Positions 46,787-59,544 of a DNA stretch of 64,000 bases are shown piece by piece; the first letter of the stretch is position 1, and each line of letters opens with the position of its first letter. The notes below the pieces were generated by a model, which searched no databases, was not told the DNA's origin, and saw only the letters and a program-made list of their open reading frames with translations. The position numbers and the translations under genes are program-made. Source of the stretch: Sinohyriopsis cumingii (taxonomy: Eukaryota > Mollusca > Bivalvia > Unionida > Unionidae); NCBI GenBank assembly GCA_028554795.2, contig CM068835.1:35482401-35546400 (forward strand), given 5' to 3'.

Positions 46787-49700
46787 TAATAATAATAATG
46801 AGGACTTTGTATAGTGCCTAATCTTTAGAAGCTCTAAGCGCTTTACAACATTAGACAACACCTATAGGATAAAAAAACATATAATAATATTATTACAAAA
46901 AAAAAAAACACAATGAAGTTAGAAAAAACATTAAAAATTAAAAAAAAACATGCTGAGAATATTTCAGGTAGGAAACATCATTAGATCTTTAAGTTTGTTC
47001 TTGCAGTCAAAATAAGTGAGTTTTGAGAGCACTCTTGAATGGGATCACTGTGTCTTTGTGTCTAAGTTCAGTGGGCAATTCATTCCATGTTGCTGGGCCC
47101 TGGTATGCAAAAGAACGCTGTCCATATGACTTTGTTTTCATAGTGGGAATAATGAGTACAGGATTGTCAGAAGAGGAGCGTAAGTATCTTGCTGGTGTGT
47201 ACACATGGCTGAGGTAGGATAGGTATGTTGGACTGGAGTCCATCATTGAAACGTAGCACAGAGAACAAATTTTGTGTTTGATTCTGAATCGAATGGATAG
47301 CCAGTGTAGGGTACAGAGCAGCGGGGAGGTGTGCTCTGATCGTGGTACTCACAGTATGATCCGAGCAGCTGTGTTTTGAACTTTTTGAAGTTTCTGGAGT
47401 AGATATTGAGATGAACTAGACAGAACTGAGTTACAATAGTCCTGTCTTGAAAGTACTAATGAACACACAAGTGTTTTAGTGGCATCAACTGAAAGATATT
47501 TGCGAATGGAGCTGATGCGTCTCAGCTCAAGATATGAAGCCTTGCATATGTTCATGACATGTTGGTGCAATGTGAGAGTACTGTCCAGAGTAACACATAG
47601 GTTTCGTACTGATTGTGTGAATTTAATGTTGGTGTTGTTGATATTTATTGTTTGAGGTAAAGGATGTGAATAAGAAAATCTTTGTATTGTGATCAGAATG
47701 GCCTCAGTTTTATCATCATTCATCTGCAGCTTGTTACATGTCATCTATGATTTCACATCAGAAATGCACCTCTCTACACCTTGGATGGTAGCATCAACGT
47801 CAGTTGGGTGGCTAGATCTGTATATTTTGGTGTCATCAGCGTACAATTGGTGAGACACTGGATGATGATCTATGACACTTGAGAGCGGCTGAGTGTACAG
47901 CATGATGAGAACAGGTCCAAGAACAGACCCCCGTGGAACACCACAACATAGATCAACTGGGCTGGAGTGTATTCCGTTTGCAGATACAATTTGTGTCCTG
48001 TTTACCAAGTAGGACTTGAACCACAGTAAGGCTGTATCATGAATGCCAAATACATGCTGGAGACGGTGACGTAATATATCATGGTCTATTGTGTCATATG
48101 CTGAAGACAAATCAAGGAGGGTGAGGACTGTAATCTTTCCGCTATCCAACGCAGAGAGAAAGTCGTTAATTACTTTTAGAAGAGCAGTTTCAGTATTATG
48201 GTAAGGGCGATATGCAGATTGTACATTGCTAAAAAGACTGTTTGAATTTAGATGAGATACAAGCTGGGATAGAACAACCTTTTCTAAGATTTCTGATATG
48301 AATGGGAGATTAGAAACTAGGCGGTAGTTCTTTAAATCGTTATGGTCTAGTGTTGGTTTCTTCAGCAGAGGCTTTACAATGGAAGTTTTGAAAAATGATG
48401 GGAATTCCCCGGATGAGAGAGAGGTATTAATAACATCAGATAGTGAAGGCAATACTGGATATAAGCACTCAAGCAGCAGTGATGTTGGAATTGGATCAAG
48501 TTCACATGACTTTGGTGCACTCTTCATCAGGATTGTATGTACAAAATCCATAGAGACAGGTTCAAATGCTGCTAATGGTTGCCGCTCAAATTCTGTATCC
48601 CAACTGTATGGTGACGACGAGTCAATTGAAATTGTGGTGTCAAGCTTATCTCTAATGGTTTGTACTTTGTCACAGAAGAAATTTGCAAACATGTCCGGAA
48701 GGACGACTGGAGAGAAGGTAGTTGAAAGTGGTGTTGATTTGTTCCTTGACATTAGCTTGTTAGTAATCTCGAAGAGCTCTTTGCAGCTGGAACTTTCCAT
48801 GATCTTAGTAGTGTAGTAGCATGATTTCGCTGCATGGACTATATTTGTGACATTCTTTTTAGCGACTAGATTTGCTTATGAATAGTTAGTCTGGTGGAAA
48901 GCCAGAGCCTCTCAGCTTTACGGCGGTCGATTGTAGCAGTGCGACGCTGGTCCCTAACATTGTTATAGCATGGAGAACACTTTTGAATTGATACTCTGCA
49001 CTTGGTAGCTGGGGCATGTTTGTCAAGCAATGAACGCAGACAGTTATCGAGTTGTTCTGCTGTAGGAGGTAAGCAAGTTGTTAGGTTAGCTTGGATGTCG
49101 TGCATTAGTTTGGTTCTATTTATCATGCGGAGGTTTCTCTTAGTAGCAGATAAAGGTAGAGGGTTAGGGACTGATACGTCAAGATGGCATATAATGCAGA
49201 GGTGATCTGATGCAAGGTCATGGGATACCAAAGAGGACCGTAGAATGTTATCATCAGGTCTATGAAGAATCCAGTCTAACTGACTGTTTGAGGTTGAAAA
49301 CATTAATGGCATCTATGAGTTTTGATGTATTTGTGTTTCCGGGACAGTCAAAGTGAAAGTTGAAATCTCCAAGAATAATCAGGTTGCCACCTATCGAATT
49401 TCCATAGTCCAGGAGATTCGGAAACTGCTCCAAAAAGAGAGTCAGCCAGCTTGTTTTTTTCTACTAGGAGGAGGGCGGTATAGGCAGAAAAAATGGACTG
49501 ACCTTTGCTCCAGTGTGAGTGTGGTTTGCACTAGTTCAAACGATGTGTGGTCGAAATTGAATGCTGTGGTGTAGCAATTCCACTTCCGCGAGAATTACGG
49601 GGGAACGACTTGATGGAGCAACCAGTGGGTGTTAGATCCGCCTGATGTTTTCAGCCATGTTTCAATCAGGAAAAATATGTCAACATTTTGGTCGTTGATA

Positions 49701-50390
49701 AAATTAACTATTTCTGTGCGCTTTTCCGGTGGTCCTACTGACTGGGCATTGAATAATGCAATGCGTAGAGGTATTTCTTGGATAGTTGAAACAAAGGTTG
49801 ACGAATGAATAGGGATTTGAATTAGGTTATCTAAATTAACGGTCGAAATTTTTTTAAATTGTTGAGCCGAAATAAGGGAGGTAACTGGGATTCTTCTTCC
49901 TGTTCTACGCCGGCCAGCTTTGAAACAACGTTTCTTTTTTCGCTTCTGTTTACATTTAGGTAATGATGAATGTAGTCCCAGTTCGTTTAGTCTAGAGCAC
50001 AATGTAGCGTGGAGAGCCAAGGAGTGATCATTTAAAGCAATTAATGAGGGTCCATCTGAGCATAAACGGGTTGACTGGCGAGTATCACGTGATGGTGGCT
50101 TGTTCAAAAACAGTGGAGCAAGACAGCTGAGAAAAAGTCGAATTGTTCTCGTTTCCAAAACAAGGAGATGAAGAAACACATACGAATTTAACAGCCAATA
50201 CATAATGAACACAATAACGAAGATGAAAACAGGCAACAAGCACAAATATCATGAAAACGGCACTAAAAAACGGAACAGCTGCTTCAAGCCGGTTAAGCGA
50301 TAGCGGCCATCTTGTATCTTGAATCTTAAAATTCAAGCACCTTGAAGGTTTCTTAAAAATCTGTACGAAAATAAAACCGAGCAAACGATA
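46787..50390 (-). mobile_element. CR1/L2-like LINE, nearly full length but inactivated
   Basis: A non-LTR retrotransposon read from about 50.39 kb (5', approximate) to the (AAT)n tail at 46.79 kb. Minus-strand parts in order: a basic N-terminal region; endonuclease start (LFNAQSVGPPEKRTEIVNF, LIETWLK); LYRPPPS and LGDFNFHFD endonuclease blocks; SDHLCIICHL; the linker; reverse transcriptase with LDLSSAYDTIDHDIL, GVPRGSVLGP and LYADDTKIY; and a C-terminal tail (RSSSDNPVLIIP, GPATWNELP). It is broken by frameshifts near 49.3 and 48.87 kb, a TAG at 47745-47747 and a TGA at 47349-47351. The second copy has sense codons at both stop positions. Confidence 0.88.
47745..48800 (-). pseudogene. LINE reverse transcriptase domain, copy 1
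   Basis: A 351-codon open segment covering RT motifs from KPLLKKPTLDHNDLKNYRLV to YADD. It normally continues through a Trp codon (TGG in copy 2), here mutated to TAG, into MTCNKLQMNDDKTEAIL. The fused upstream frame (VAKKNVTNIVHAAKSCYY) is shifted by one base from the endonuclease part near 48.87 kb. RT and endonuclease would normally act together in target-primed reverse transcription. Confidence 0.85.
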
Positions 50391-51422
50391 AATCGAAGGA
50401 TATATAAAAATATAGGTGTATATACGAAAATATAAATGTTCCCAAATTGTTGATCAGGATGTCATCTTCAATCACTTTGACCTTTTCCACTAGAGGTGAA
50501 AGGTCAGAAAAATGTGTTAATATTTTTACAAGCCGGGTGTCTTTACTTATCCGAGCGGTGTCACACCCTGGCGCGATTCCCGCTAGAAGTCATAAGTTTA
50601 CCCCAAATTTCCAAAGACTTCCATACAACTTCAGTTGTAAATTAGAAAGCCTGATGTGTCCGTTATATGCCGAAAGTTTACTATAATCAATGCAAGATCA
50701 CAGATTTCACATCTTGTCAAATATCTATCAACCACACATCTGCATGGTTTCTCTTTGTTAGGTTTCCGTACCGCCAGCAGTTTACGCCATAGAAACTATA
50801 CAACTAACCCTTAACACAAGGAATTATTTTAACTACGCCACCTTAGGCCAGTCAATTCATTTTTTCAGGCACATTGCGCCAGTACAACTGCACCACATTT
50901 GCCACCATGGCTCATAAACGGTATCTGCCGAGTCCCTTCTTATTCGTTTCTTAGCGCAATTTACCGATTTCCTACCATAAATACTGCCACTGCAGTCACA
51001 CTACCAATGTACACCACTAGATTTTAGTAGGAGCTTTATTATTTCCATGGAAACTCATTCGGTTTGGACCTGAATTCACTACCAGTAAACCATGGTATCA
51101 TGGAAACTCACTAACACTTTACTCGGTGACGTTTGCTCCAACTAATTGGCTAATTATTTCGGGCAAAGGAATATTTATATTGCACCGAATTCCAATATGT
51201 AGACAAGTAATCACAAAAATCTAAGAATTCCTTAAAACGGGTCGCTGTAACCAAATGCGCGTACTCCAAATTTATTACAATGTCATCAAAACAGCATGAA
51301 TGCTGAGTGTTTTGATGATATTATTATAAATTTAATGTAATAATGCCTTTAAAAAAATGTCATTATTTCGATGAAGATATATTTTAAAAATTCAGAGAGA
51401 GAGAGTGAGAGAGAGAGAGAGG

Positions 51423-51471
<49 letters not shown>

Positions 51472-53490
51472 CATTATATTAAAAACTCAGAATGGAATGA
51501 AAGGATATCCAAATGTTTAGTTATTACACTATAATAACTTACACCACGTCTGGTATTGTTCAGCCAAGATGTATTTGAGGTTGAACTTGTTTTAATCGCC
51601 GATTTACGTGACACATATTTTAATTGCAACTATCTAGTGAGTCTCTTTTCTGTTTTCATGTCTTCACCAGCTATAGACTGTTATAATCTATCTACATCTG
51701 CCGTGATCCGATAACATACTGAATAAATATAGTATACAGGTGTATAAAAACAGTATCAATTTACAATGGAACAGTCAGACTGAGTAGATAGGCTTGTATA
51801 TTGTAGAAAGTAGGCTAAGTGGCTAAATTCTGTATAGCTTGTAAGTAGTTAAAGCTCGATAAGTGTTTCAACTTAATAGTATTATCGTATTTGGCAAACG
51901 GCATTGTTGAATTAATGCTGTTTAAACAAAGTTGGTTTTTCAAGCTACGCAAGGTGTGTATGTTTATATCATTAACATAAGACACTTAAATTGGCGATCT
52001 GTATTTGATCAGTTTTGTATATATTAGGCAGCTCCATTATATTGATCTTTCAATTGATCATTCTACTGCATTTGTGACTCCATGATAAATATATCAATTC
52101 AGATATATTTTTTGTTTGCAATAAATATATCCTCAAATTCATCTGATTGATTCAAAAGAATGTCAGCCAAGAAAAACGTTGATTTAGGCGATGTAAGAAG
52201 ACTTTCACTTTCCTAATTTGACATCTAAACTCAAACCAGTAAGGCACGATATCGACAAATTACCAAGAACAAGAACTCTAAAATAACGTAAATTTTTTGT
52301 AAGTTCGGGTGTTTTGTTCTCTGGTTTCTTTTTGTCGTGATTGCTTCTGTTTTGTTGTTTTGTAACTGCCTTCGAAACAGACCCAACAGGAGTTGAAAGT
52401 GCTTACGATATTTAAAAAATAGTTATTCACTGTTCCTTGTCAACCTTTTTTTACGGTTATCTTAACCAATTCCCGACACAATCGACCCATTGGTGGATCC
52501 TTGGAAGGATTGTTATGAGACATGCGATTTGTATTATCTCTCTCCGATTCAAATGATGGACATATATAAGTCTGGAGGGTTTACACACGGGTCGAAATTC
52601 ATAAGTTAAAATCATTAAATATTTTCTCAAAGCCGAAGTTATAATCATTAAATATTTTCTCACAGCCTGTTTGAAACGAATGGGAATATATTTTGACAAC
52701 TGAGCTATGTACCACAAGTTGCAAAACATTAGCTGTATCTGACGTGTGTGTTTGTTGCTTCGTGTTTTATGTCGAATGATACAGTGAAACTTCTCAAAAT
52801 TAAAACCTCACTATATCTGAATTCCATCAAGACTATATACGACTTTAGTCACGAATTTGTCCATCTTTAAAGACACCATCTTCCCCCCAATAAACCGAAA
52901 CCACCGTTCAACTCTGAATACCAAAACAAATTATGTTCCCAAATTTCAATTTTATCTACCTTCCATAAGTTTAAATTTGGAAATAAGTTTTAACTGCTGC
53001 ATTCTTGATACACGCTGGAACAAAGTCATTACTATTAGCAAGTACTGCAGTGGGCTGATCTGTCAAAGACCCGGAAAATGTCCCAACGGCACGTAAGGTT
53101 AAGGCGAATTATTAAATGCATGTAGTTAAGTCATTTAAGAAAGACTATGTTTATCGGCCTAGTATCTAATTGTGATTGTTGCTATTCATTTTTAGACACG
53201 ATCAGTAGAACACTGTTTGCTTGATTTTTTATAAACAAATATCAAGGCTTTTTTAACCAGTCATGTGGCATCGCTTTTGCTACTTTGCAGACGGAGACAT
53301 ACAAGGCAGAATTATAAAAGTTAGATTCACTCAGTGGCATACCCTGAAGTTTTAAATTGTTTACATAGATTAAAATCTTCGCGATTGCTAAGGATGAACT
53401 TTATTTGGTTGCGGCAAAAGAAATGGAATCATTAAAACAAGCCACATTTGTTAAAGAAAGATGTAAGTAACAACAGACAACGCTCCGAGA
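50391..53490. other. No recognised gene; (GA)n microsatellite and a short duplication
   Basis: AT-rich spacer. A (GA)n run spans about 51392-51468, which yields low-complexity ORFs. A short tandem duplication, ATCATTAAATATTTTCTCA, occurs twice near 52608-52672. Confidence 0.6.
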
Positions 53491-53493
53491 CTT

Positions 53494-53969
53494 CTTCAAG
53501 CCAAATGATGAACCGTGAACGTTATGCAATACGGAGTATTTCAACATTGTGGAGTATCATTCTTCAAGCCAGATGATGAACCGTGAACATTATGCTATAC
53601 GGAGTATTTCAATATTGTGGAGTATCATTCTTCAAGTCATATGATGAACAGTGAACATTATGCAATACGGAGTATTTCAACATTGTGGAGTATCATTCTT
53701 CAAGCCAGATGATGAACCGTGAACATTATGCAATACGGAGTATTTCAACATTGTGGAGTATCATTCTTCAAGCCAGATGATGAACCGTGAACATTATGCA
53801 ATACCGAGTATTTCAACATTGTGGAGTATCATTCTTCAAGCCAGATAATGAATCGTGAACATTATGCAATACGGAATATTTCAACATTGGTGAGTATCAT
53901 TCCTCAAGCCAGATGATGAACCGTGAGCATTATGCAATACGGAGTATTTCAACATTGTGGAGTATCATT
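53494..53969. repeat. 68-bp tandem repeat, seven copies
   Basis: Exactly seven 68-bp units (476 bp) start CTTCAAGCCAGATGATGAAC, contain TTATGCAATACGGAGTATTT and end GTGGAGTATCATT. Phase is kept perfectly, with only scattered substitutions. It lies about 0.5 kb upstream of the PAN-domain gene. Confidence 0.96.
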
Positions 53970-54196
53970 CATAGGTATAATGGATTTATAGTACAGTTAT
54001 TAAAATATCTCGTTTCTCAGATGTTTCTTGAGACGAGAACTGTGGTTCTGTGTGGAATAAATGTATTTATGTATGTGACAGGATGTGATTTTCGGAAGGA
54101 ACGTATCTTGTTCAGCCAATTCTTCATTAAATACGTGTATTACACATAAAAATTACAGCTTTCTTAATTTGCGAACTCTTACACAGAGACACTGAT

Positions 54197-54234
<38 letters not shown>
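54197..54234. repeat. (TC)n microsatellite
   Basis: About 19 TC units between the 68-bp array and the PAN gene. It creates a false Arg-Glu ORF on the minus strand. Confidence 0.93.
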
Positions 54235-54237
<3 letters not shown>

Positions 54238-54491
54238 TTCACGCAACAATTTAAGCATCATCCGTATTGTAATAAATAATGTGTGGATGAATAACTTTCT
54301 GCAACGAGATACTAGCGGCAACTCTGAATTTTTAATATCAGCTCGACATGCGCTGAATGCCTCTCATACGCTTGGCTTTCTTCTATTCATGTACTACAAT
54401 GGAATACAATCAGTTACCTCAGTCACTTCCATTAGAACTTAGTGGCGACATCATGAAATAAAATTCCTGGTAAATACTAACTGTGAAAATT

Positions 54492-57400
54492 ATGACATTT
54501 AAAATGAAACTTCACATTTTAAAAGTGTTTTCAATCTGTTTCATTGGAATATGCTCTACATTAGAAGAAAGGAGACTTGAAATTTCTTATAAAGAACTAA
54601 AAAGAAGAGGAGATTTTCCAGGTATGCGTAAGGACGGTTACCAGTACTTGAATATATCCTCTATTGGTTTGGGGCAATGCGGGCAGGAATGTGTCTTACG
54701 ACGCAATTGCAAGTCTTTTAACTACAACTTGGAAACTTTCGAGTGTGAACTTAATAAGGAAAGTGTACTTAGCAAACCATACGAGGGGTGGACGGATGAT
54801 CCCAAATGGTTCCATGGCTTGAAAGGCACTTGGATTAAGGTATGAATCCGTATTTTCTTCGCTCGTACCCGGCCAAAACTGTTTATCCAGCATTATATGC
54901 CGGCAACTGGTATATCTATTTCATCCTAGTGGTTAATCAGTGACGTCAGTCAAACAAAGATGACGTCATTCTATAATAGCTAGTTTTGACCCTCCCCACC
55001 CCCATCTCAGAACTGCAGTGAGTGGTTGGTAGCGTCATGTTGACGCATGGCATTATGGATACAAAGATTGAAATTGTTGTACTTCGTTCGAAGATTTAGG
55101 CTAATAGTTATTTACGGTCTTGAGACCACAGGAATTGTAACACATTCGTCACCCAATGCATTATTTCGTTCAACCGATCTCCCTGGTGGCTCTGTAAGAC
55201 CGTCGTGAAATGAATTCTCGTTATTCGCTGCTACACAACCTAAATTGGCAAGCCAGTATCATCTGCCGACAAACAGCAAAATCTATGTCTCCAGGCCGGT
55301 TAGTCAGTGACGCAATTCGTACAACAGCAACATCATTTACATAGGTGGCGATCCTTAGTTTTGTTTTGTGCACAAGGGTTACATTTTTAAAGGAAAAGAA
55401 TTTCATAGGTTTTCCTCACTTGTTGTCCTGGCTATTTAAACAAGACCCCGTATATCTTAGGTATTGCTAAAAGAACTTTTAATTCCCTTTATTTTGGTGT
55501 ATGAATGATGGGTATGATTTGTCTCATGGAGTATACAGCTTGGTCTTACTTTAGATGTACATCTATCAAACAACTGCTACCTACTTCAAAGGTAAATTGT
55601 GAAAAAAGAGCCGATAACTTTATTTTTACTTTTTATAGCATTTGCAATTCATTTATTGCGCTTTCAGAAGCTGGTATTATCTAGTCTGGCAAAGTTCGTT
55701 TTCCGTATTGTAAAACCTGCCAAAACAGACGGGAGAGTTATTTTGGTTCGTTGTGTGCCTAGATCATACAGTTTCCACAAGTACAGTATCCAAAGATATT
55801 TCAGCCATAGTACATGAAAATAACAAAGAGGTATGCTAATATTCTATCCACTGTTTATGTTGCAAATGCAAATAACTTTACCTTATATATGTCACTTTCC
55901 CAGACGTACATAATATCTGTATACTTTCCCCATATAGACCTAATTAGTATTATAACTGCATGACTTAATTATGGTTGTATAGCTGAAACATCTAAGTAGC
56001 AAGCATCAAAACAGTCCTTTGCAATAATTCTCATATTTTTCCACACTGAGCAGCATTTATTAGCAGAAAGTGCCAGATAAGGCCAGCAACATCACCCACA
56101 TGATGAAATGTGAGCTATTTTATAAACGCACATTTTAATTTCTCAACATAGCAACCATTGTTATGGTGAAAGACATGACCTTAAAGCTTTTCAAAGTTAT
56201 TCCTGAGATGCCACTAATAAATAGTACAGTTTGAAAAGGGATGGAACAGATCCGGTTTATGAAGGTCAAAGGTCAACGGGTAAAATATTTGTGTGATGTG
56301 ATGTGATTTTGATTTTTAACTTAGCTTTAACAATTTTTCAGTCATACGATGTCTGCAGAGTGGCAGTTTATAGTGATGTCTAGCACTGGGGCATCATGCC
56401 GCATTATCCCTTCACCAGGCCGACCAGTCCTAACACTAACCTCTTAATGCTGAACGCCAAGCGAGGCAGTTGTTAGTACCATTTTTTAAGTCTCTTGTGT
56501 GACTCGGTAAAATATTTGCTTATTCTTCTAACACTAGCATCTGGAAGAAAGCGATTCTGTTTTATCACCATTTTTTCCTTGATTTTATTACAAATGAATG
56601 AAATAAAATATTTTCACTGTATTTTTCGTTCACTTAATGCAACAGTTTTGAATTTAAGCTGACCTCATTCCTGTGTTCTAAGACTTTTGATTTTTCTATA
56701 ATTAAGGCCATTGCGTCTATAATACTGGCACAAGGCATAATGTGTATGCAAGAACAAAAATAAGCATAATTAGCTTATTTTCATACATAACATTAACAGG
56801 TATTGTTAAAAGAACTGTCGATTTCCTTTATTCTGGTGTATGATTGCCATGTGTGATTTTGGGTTATAGCGTAACCTTACTTAGATGCACATATAAAGAA
56901 GACTGCTAGCTCCGCTTGGTAATTTTGACTTCAAAGGTAAATTGTAAGAAAAGAAACGAGTCAATGCTTTAAAAAAATACTTTTGATGTATTTTGTATAT
57001 CATTAATTCCACTTTCAGAAGCTGGTAGTGTCTACTCTGGCAGAATTTGTTTTCCTAATTTAATACCTGCTAAAATTAGTGTACATTGGACTAATTCATG
57101 TTTTTCGAGCACACGGGAGCAGCAGTATTAGTCATCTGTTTGCTTAGATCATGTACAATTTCCAAACGTACAATATATCAGCCAAATACATAAAGTACTA
57201 TAGTGGTATGCCAACATTGTAAGCAATTTCACATTTCAACTGTCACTGTGTATTATCAGTAGAACGTTTGGTTGGTAGTTTCACAACTGCGTGATGCACT
57301 GTGGGTAAAAAAAGTACGGAAATCTCAAAGATGGCTGTTGAGTTATCTGCTTTCCCACGACCACCGGAAGGATGATGCTGTAGTCAGCAAATGTCGGCTA

Positions 57401-57790
57401 ACCACACCCACCCTCTTTTAACTTTTAAATCGACACTTTTCAAATTTCTTTATCAAAGATTAAATGCCAGGTCAGAAATGTAAGGCAGTTTTTATTTATC
57501 TGTTCTAGCTCACAAACTACTCGTTTTTGATACTGCTTGTACAACTTTTGTGGACAACATAATTAAGTGTGGCATGGCATGATGCAAACTCTTATATATT
57601 CACCTATGTATGTATGTACGTGACGAGTTGAAACTATAAGGATATAATTTTCACATGTTAAAATATCGGAATGGAAAAACAAATATGAAAATATTGTCGC
57701 CGGTAAGTCTTTATTTTTCACACTTATGTACACATTAAAAGATGCTTTTATTATTTTCAATTGCAGCTGTTGAACGAAACGCTTGGCTGA
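54492..57790 (+). CDS. Small secreted PAN/apple-domain protein (two exons proposed)
   Basis: Exon 1 (54492-54840) starts at the first ATG, MTFKMKLHILKVFSICFIGI, a clear signal peptide. A single PAN/apple-like domain follows: GQCGQECVLRRNCKSFNYN, then TFECELNKES, with the C-x3-C, CKSFxY and CxL pattern. It ends WIK at an AAG|GTATGA donor. A good acceptor (TTTCAATTGCAG) at 57755-57766 opens a phase-0 exon 57767-57790 coding LLNETLG and TGA, with AATAAA at 57809-57814. The product would be about 123 residues. PAN modules bind proteins or sugars outside the cell; the ligand here is unknown. Exon 1 is convincing; exon 2 is an inference and the true gene may run into other exons. Intron 1 holds R1 copies C and D and a SINE. 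Confidence 0.6.
55340..55930 (+). mobile_element. Repeat family R1, copy C
   Basis: It opens near CATAGGTGGCGATCC and carries GTTTTCCTCACTTGTTGTCC, CTTAGGTATTGCTAAAAG, GAGCCGATAACTT, CAGAAGCTGGTATTATCTAG and GTTTCCACAAGTACAGTATC blocks in family order. The ORF across it (55599-55817) is incidental. It lies in the PAN gene intron. Confidence 0.72.
56292..56505 (-). mobile_element. Family 2 SINE, 5'-truncated with internal deletion
   Basis: On the minus strand it keeps the internal domain from ACTTAAAAAATGGTACTAAC through the family core to a short CA tail, but the tRNA head is missing. A perfect 13-bp target duplication, GGTAAAATATTTG, lies at 56279-56291 and 56506-56518. Confidence 0.9.
56795..57240 (+). 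mobile_element. Repeat family R1, copy D
   Basis: Blocks GGTATTGTTAAAAGAACTG, CTGGTGTATGATT, CTGCTAGCTCCGCTTGGTAA, CAGAAGCTGGTAGTGTCTA and GTACAATTTCCAAACGTAC match the other copies in order. Both ends are incomplete. It lies in the PAN gene intron, 1 kb from copy C and in the same orientation. Confidence 0.72.
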
Positions 57791-58377
57791 TGGCAAAAGA
57801 CTTCAAGGAATAAAAGTGGACAAATAACTAGCCTATAATATATGCCATATAATCATGTTTTTGGATTTGGAAACTAAACATAAAGATAAATGTCAAACCG
57901 TATTCCCTTATCAGGCGTGACCACGTTCCGCTATCATACGTAACCGCGTTCCATTATATGGCATAATCACGTTCCTGCTGTCAGACGTAAAACTGGAGAA
58001 ACTTGAACTCTTCATCCGCTAGTCATTGGAAAACTAATCGTGGAGAAAAATACACGGAAAGTTGACTACGAGACATCAAACTGATTTCTTTAGACATACA
58101 TATTAGTCTTGTGATATTTAAGCTGCAATACTTAAAAACAGAAGAAAAAAACCATCGAAAATGAAATGTATTATATTTTGCATAGAAAAGCAAAACATGT
58201 TAATATCATTTTTCATAAAAATAGCAAATACTCGTAAAATAAGTGTTGCAAGAACCTTTTCTGTACATATCACGTTCCAATGCAACCATTTAGCACAAGT
58301 GTGTAATCTACTTCAGTTACTCTTTCTTAGAAGAGTGAATAAAGATGGCCATACCTATATTCTGCTTCTTCTTTTCT

Positions 58378-59295
58378 GATATATGCATACCGATATTGTA
58401 GTATGATATATGCATACCGATATTGTAGTATGATACATGCATACCGATATTGTAGTATGATACATGCATACCGATATTGTAGTATGATACATGCATACCG
58501 ATATTGTAGTATGATATATGCATACCGATATTGTAGTATCATACATGCATACCGATATTGTAGTATCATACATGCATACCGATATTGTAGTATCATACAT
58601 GCATACCGATATTGTAGTATCATACATGCATACCGATATTGTAGTATCATACATGCATACCGATATTGTAGTATCATACATGCATACCGATATTGTAGTA
58701 TCATACATGCATACCGATATTGTAGTATCATACATGCATACCGATATTGTAGTATCATACATGCATACCGATATTGTAGTATGATACATGCATACCGACA
58801 TTGTAGTATCATACATGCATACCGATATTGTAGTATGATACATGCATACCGACATTGTAGTATCATACATGCATACCGATATTGTAGTATGATACATGCA
58901 TACCGATATTGTAGTATGATACATGCATACCGATATTGTAGTATGATACATGCATACCGATATTGTAGTATGATACATGCATACCGATATTGTAGTATGA
59001 TACATGCATACCGATATTGTAGTATGATACATGCATACCGATATTGTAGTATGATATATGCATACCGATATTGTAGTATGATACATGCATACCGATATTG
59101 TAGTATGATACATGCATACCGATATTGTAGTATGATATATGCATACCGATATTGTAGTATGATACATGCATACCGATATTGTAGTATGATACATGCATAC
59201 CGATATTGTAGTATGATACATGCATACCGATATTGTAGTATGATTTATGCATGCCAGTACTGTAGTATGATATATGCATACCGATACTATATTAT
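58378..59295. repeat. 27-bp minisatellite, about 34 units
   Basis: The unit reads GATACATGCATACCGATA then TTGTAGTAT. One position alternates between TATGATA and TATCATA. TATGATA units occupy the outer parts, TATCATA units form a block from about 58536 to 58780, and two 54-bp dimers follow in which a GACATT variant precedes TATCATA. Since 27 is a multiple of three, all frames stay open and ORFs of up to 330 codons appear on both strands. They are artefacts. Confidence 0.95.
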
Positions 59296-59474
59296 GACAT
59301 GCAATATAAATGGGTATACTCTATTAGGAACCATGCTTTGTCACCATTTTAACATCTCTTGCAAAGCAACAATTATATATGTATTGACAGTATAACACAT
59401 GTTTACATTACTATAAATTAAAAACTTATACTGAGTAAAATGACATGTAATGTTATGTACATATCCTACTTTTA

Positions 59475-59509
59475 ATAATAATAATAACAATAACAATAAT
59501 AATAATAAT

Positions 59510-59541
<32 letters not shown>
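59475..59541. repeat. (AAT)n tract, 3' tail of LINE copy 2
   Basis: A long AAT-rich run directly abuts the 3' end of the LINE (TGACTTAGTATAGCGCCTAA). Copy 1 has the same junction with a shorter tail at 46787-46799. Confidence 0.9.

Positions 59542-59544
<3 letters not shown>

Noticed and set aside
48379-49574. Plus-strand ORFs of 145, 67 and 73 codons inside the LINE, and the similar ones at 59744-59977 and 61093-61530
   Set aside because: They are antisense shadows of the minus-strand LINE coding sequence.
58378-59295. CRISPR-like direct repeat array
   Set aside because: Repeats are contiguous with no unique spacers and the genome is clearly eukaryotic. The 68-bp, 82-bp and 42-bp arrays were rejected for the same reason.
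58355-59395. ORFs of up to 330 codons on both strands
   Set aside because: They are produced by the 27-bp minisatellite, whose unit length is a multiple of three. The peptides are pure nonapeptide repeats with no flanking gene structure.
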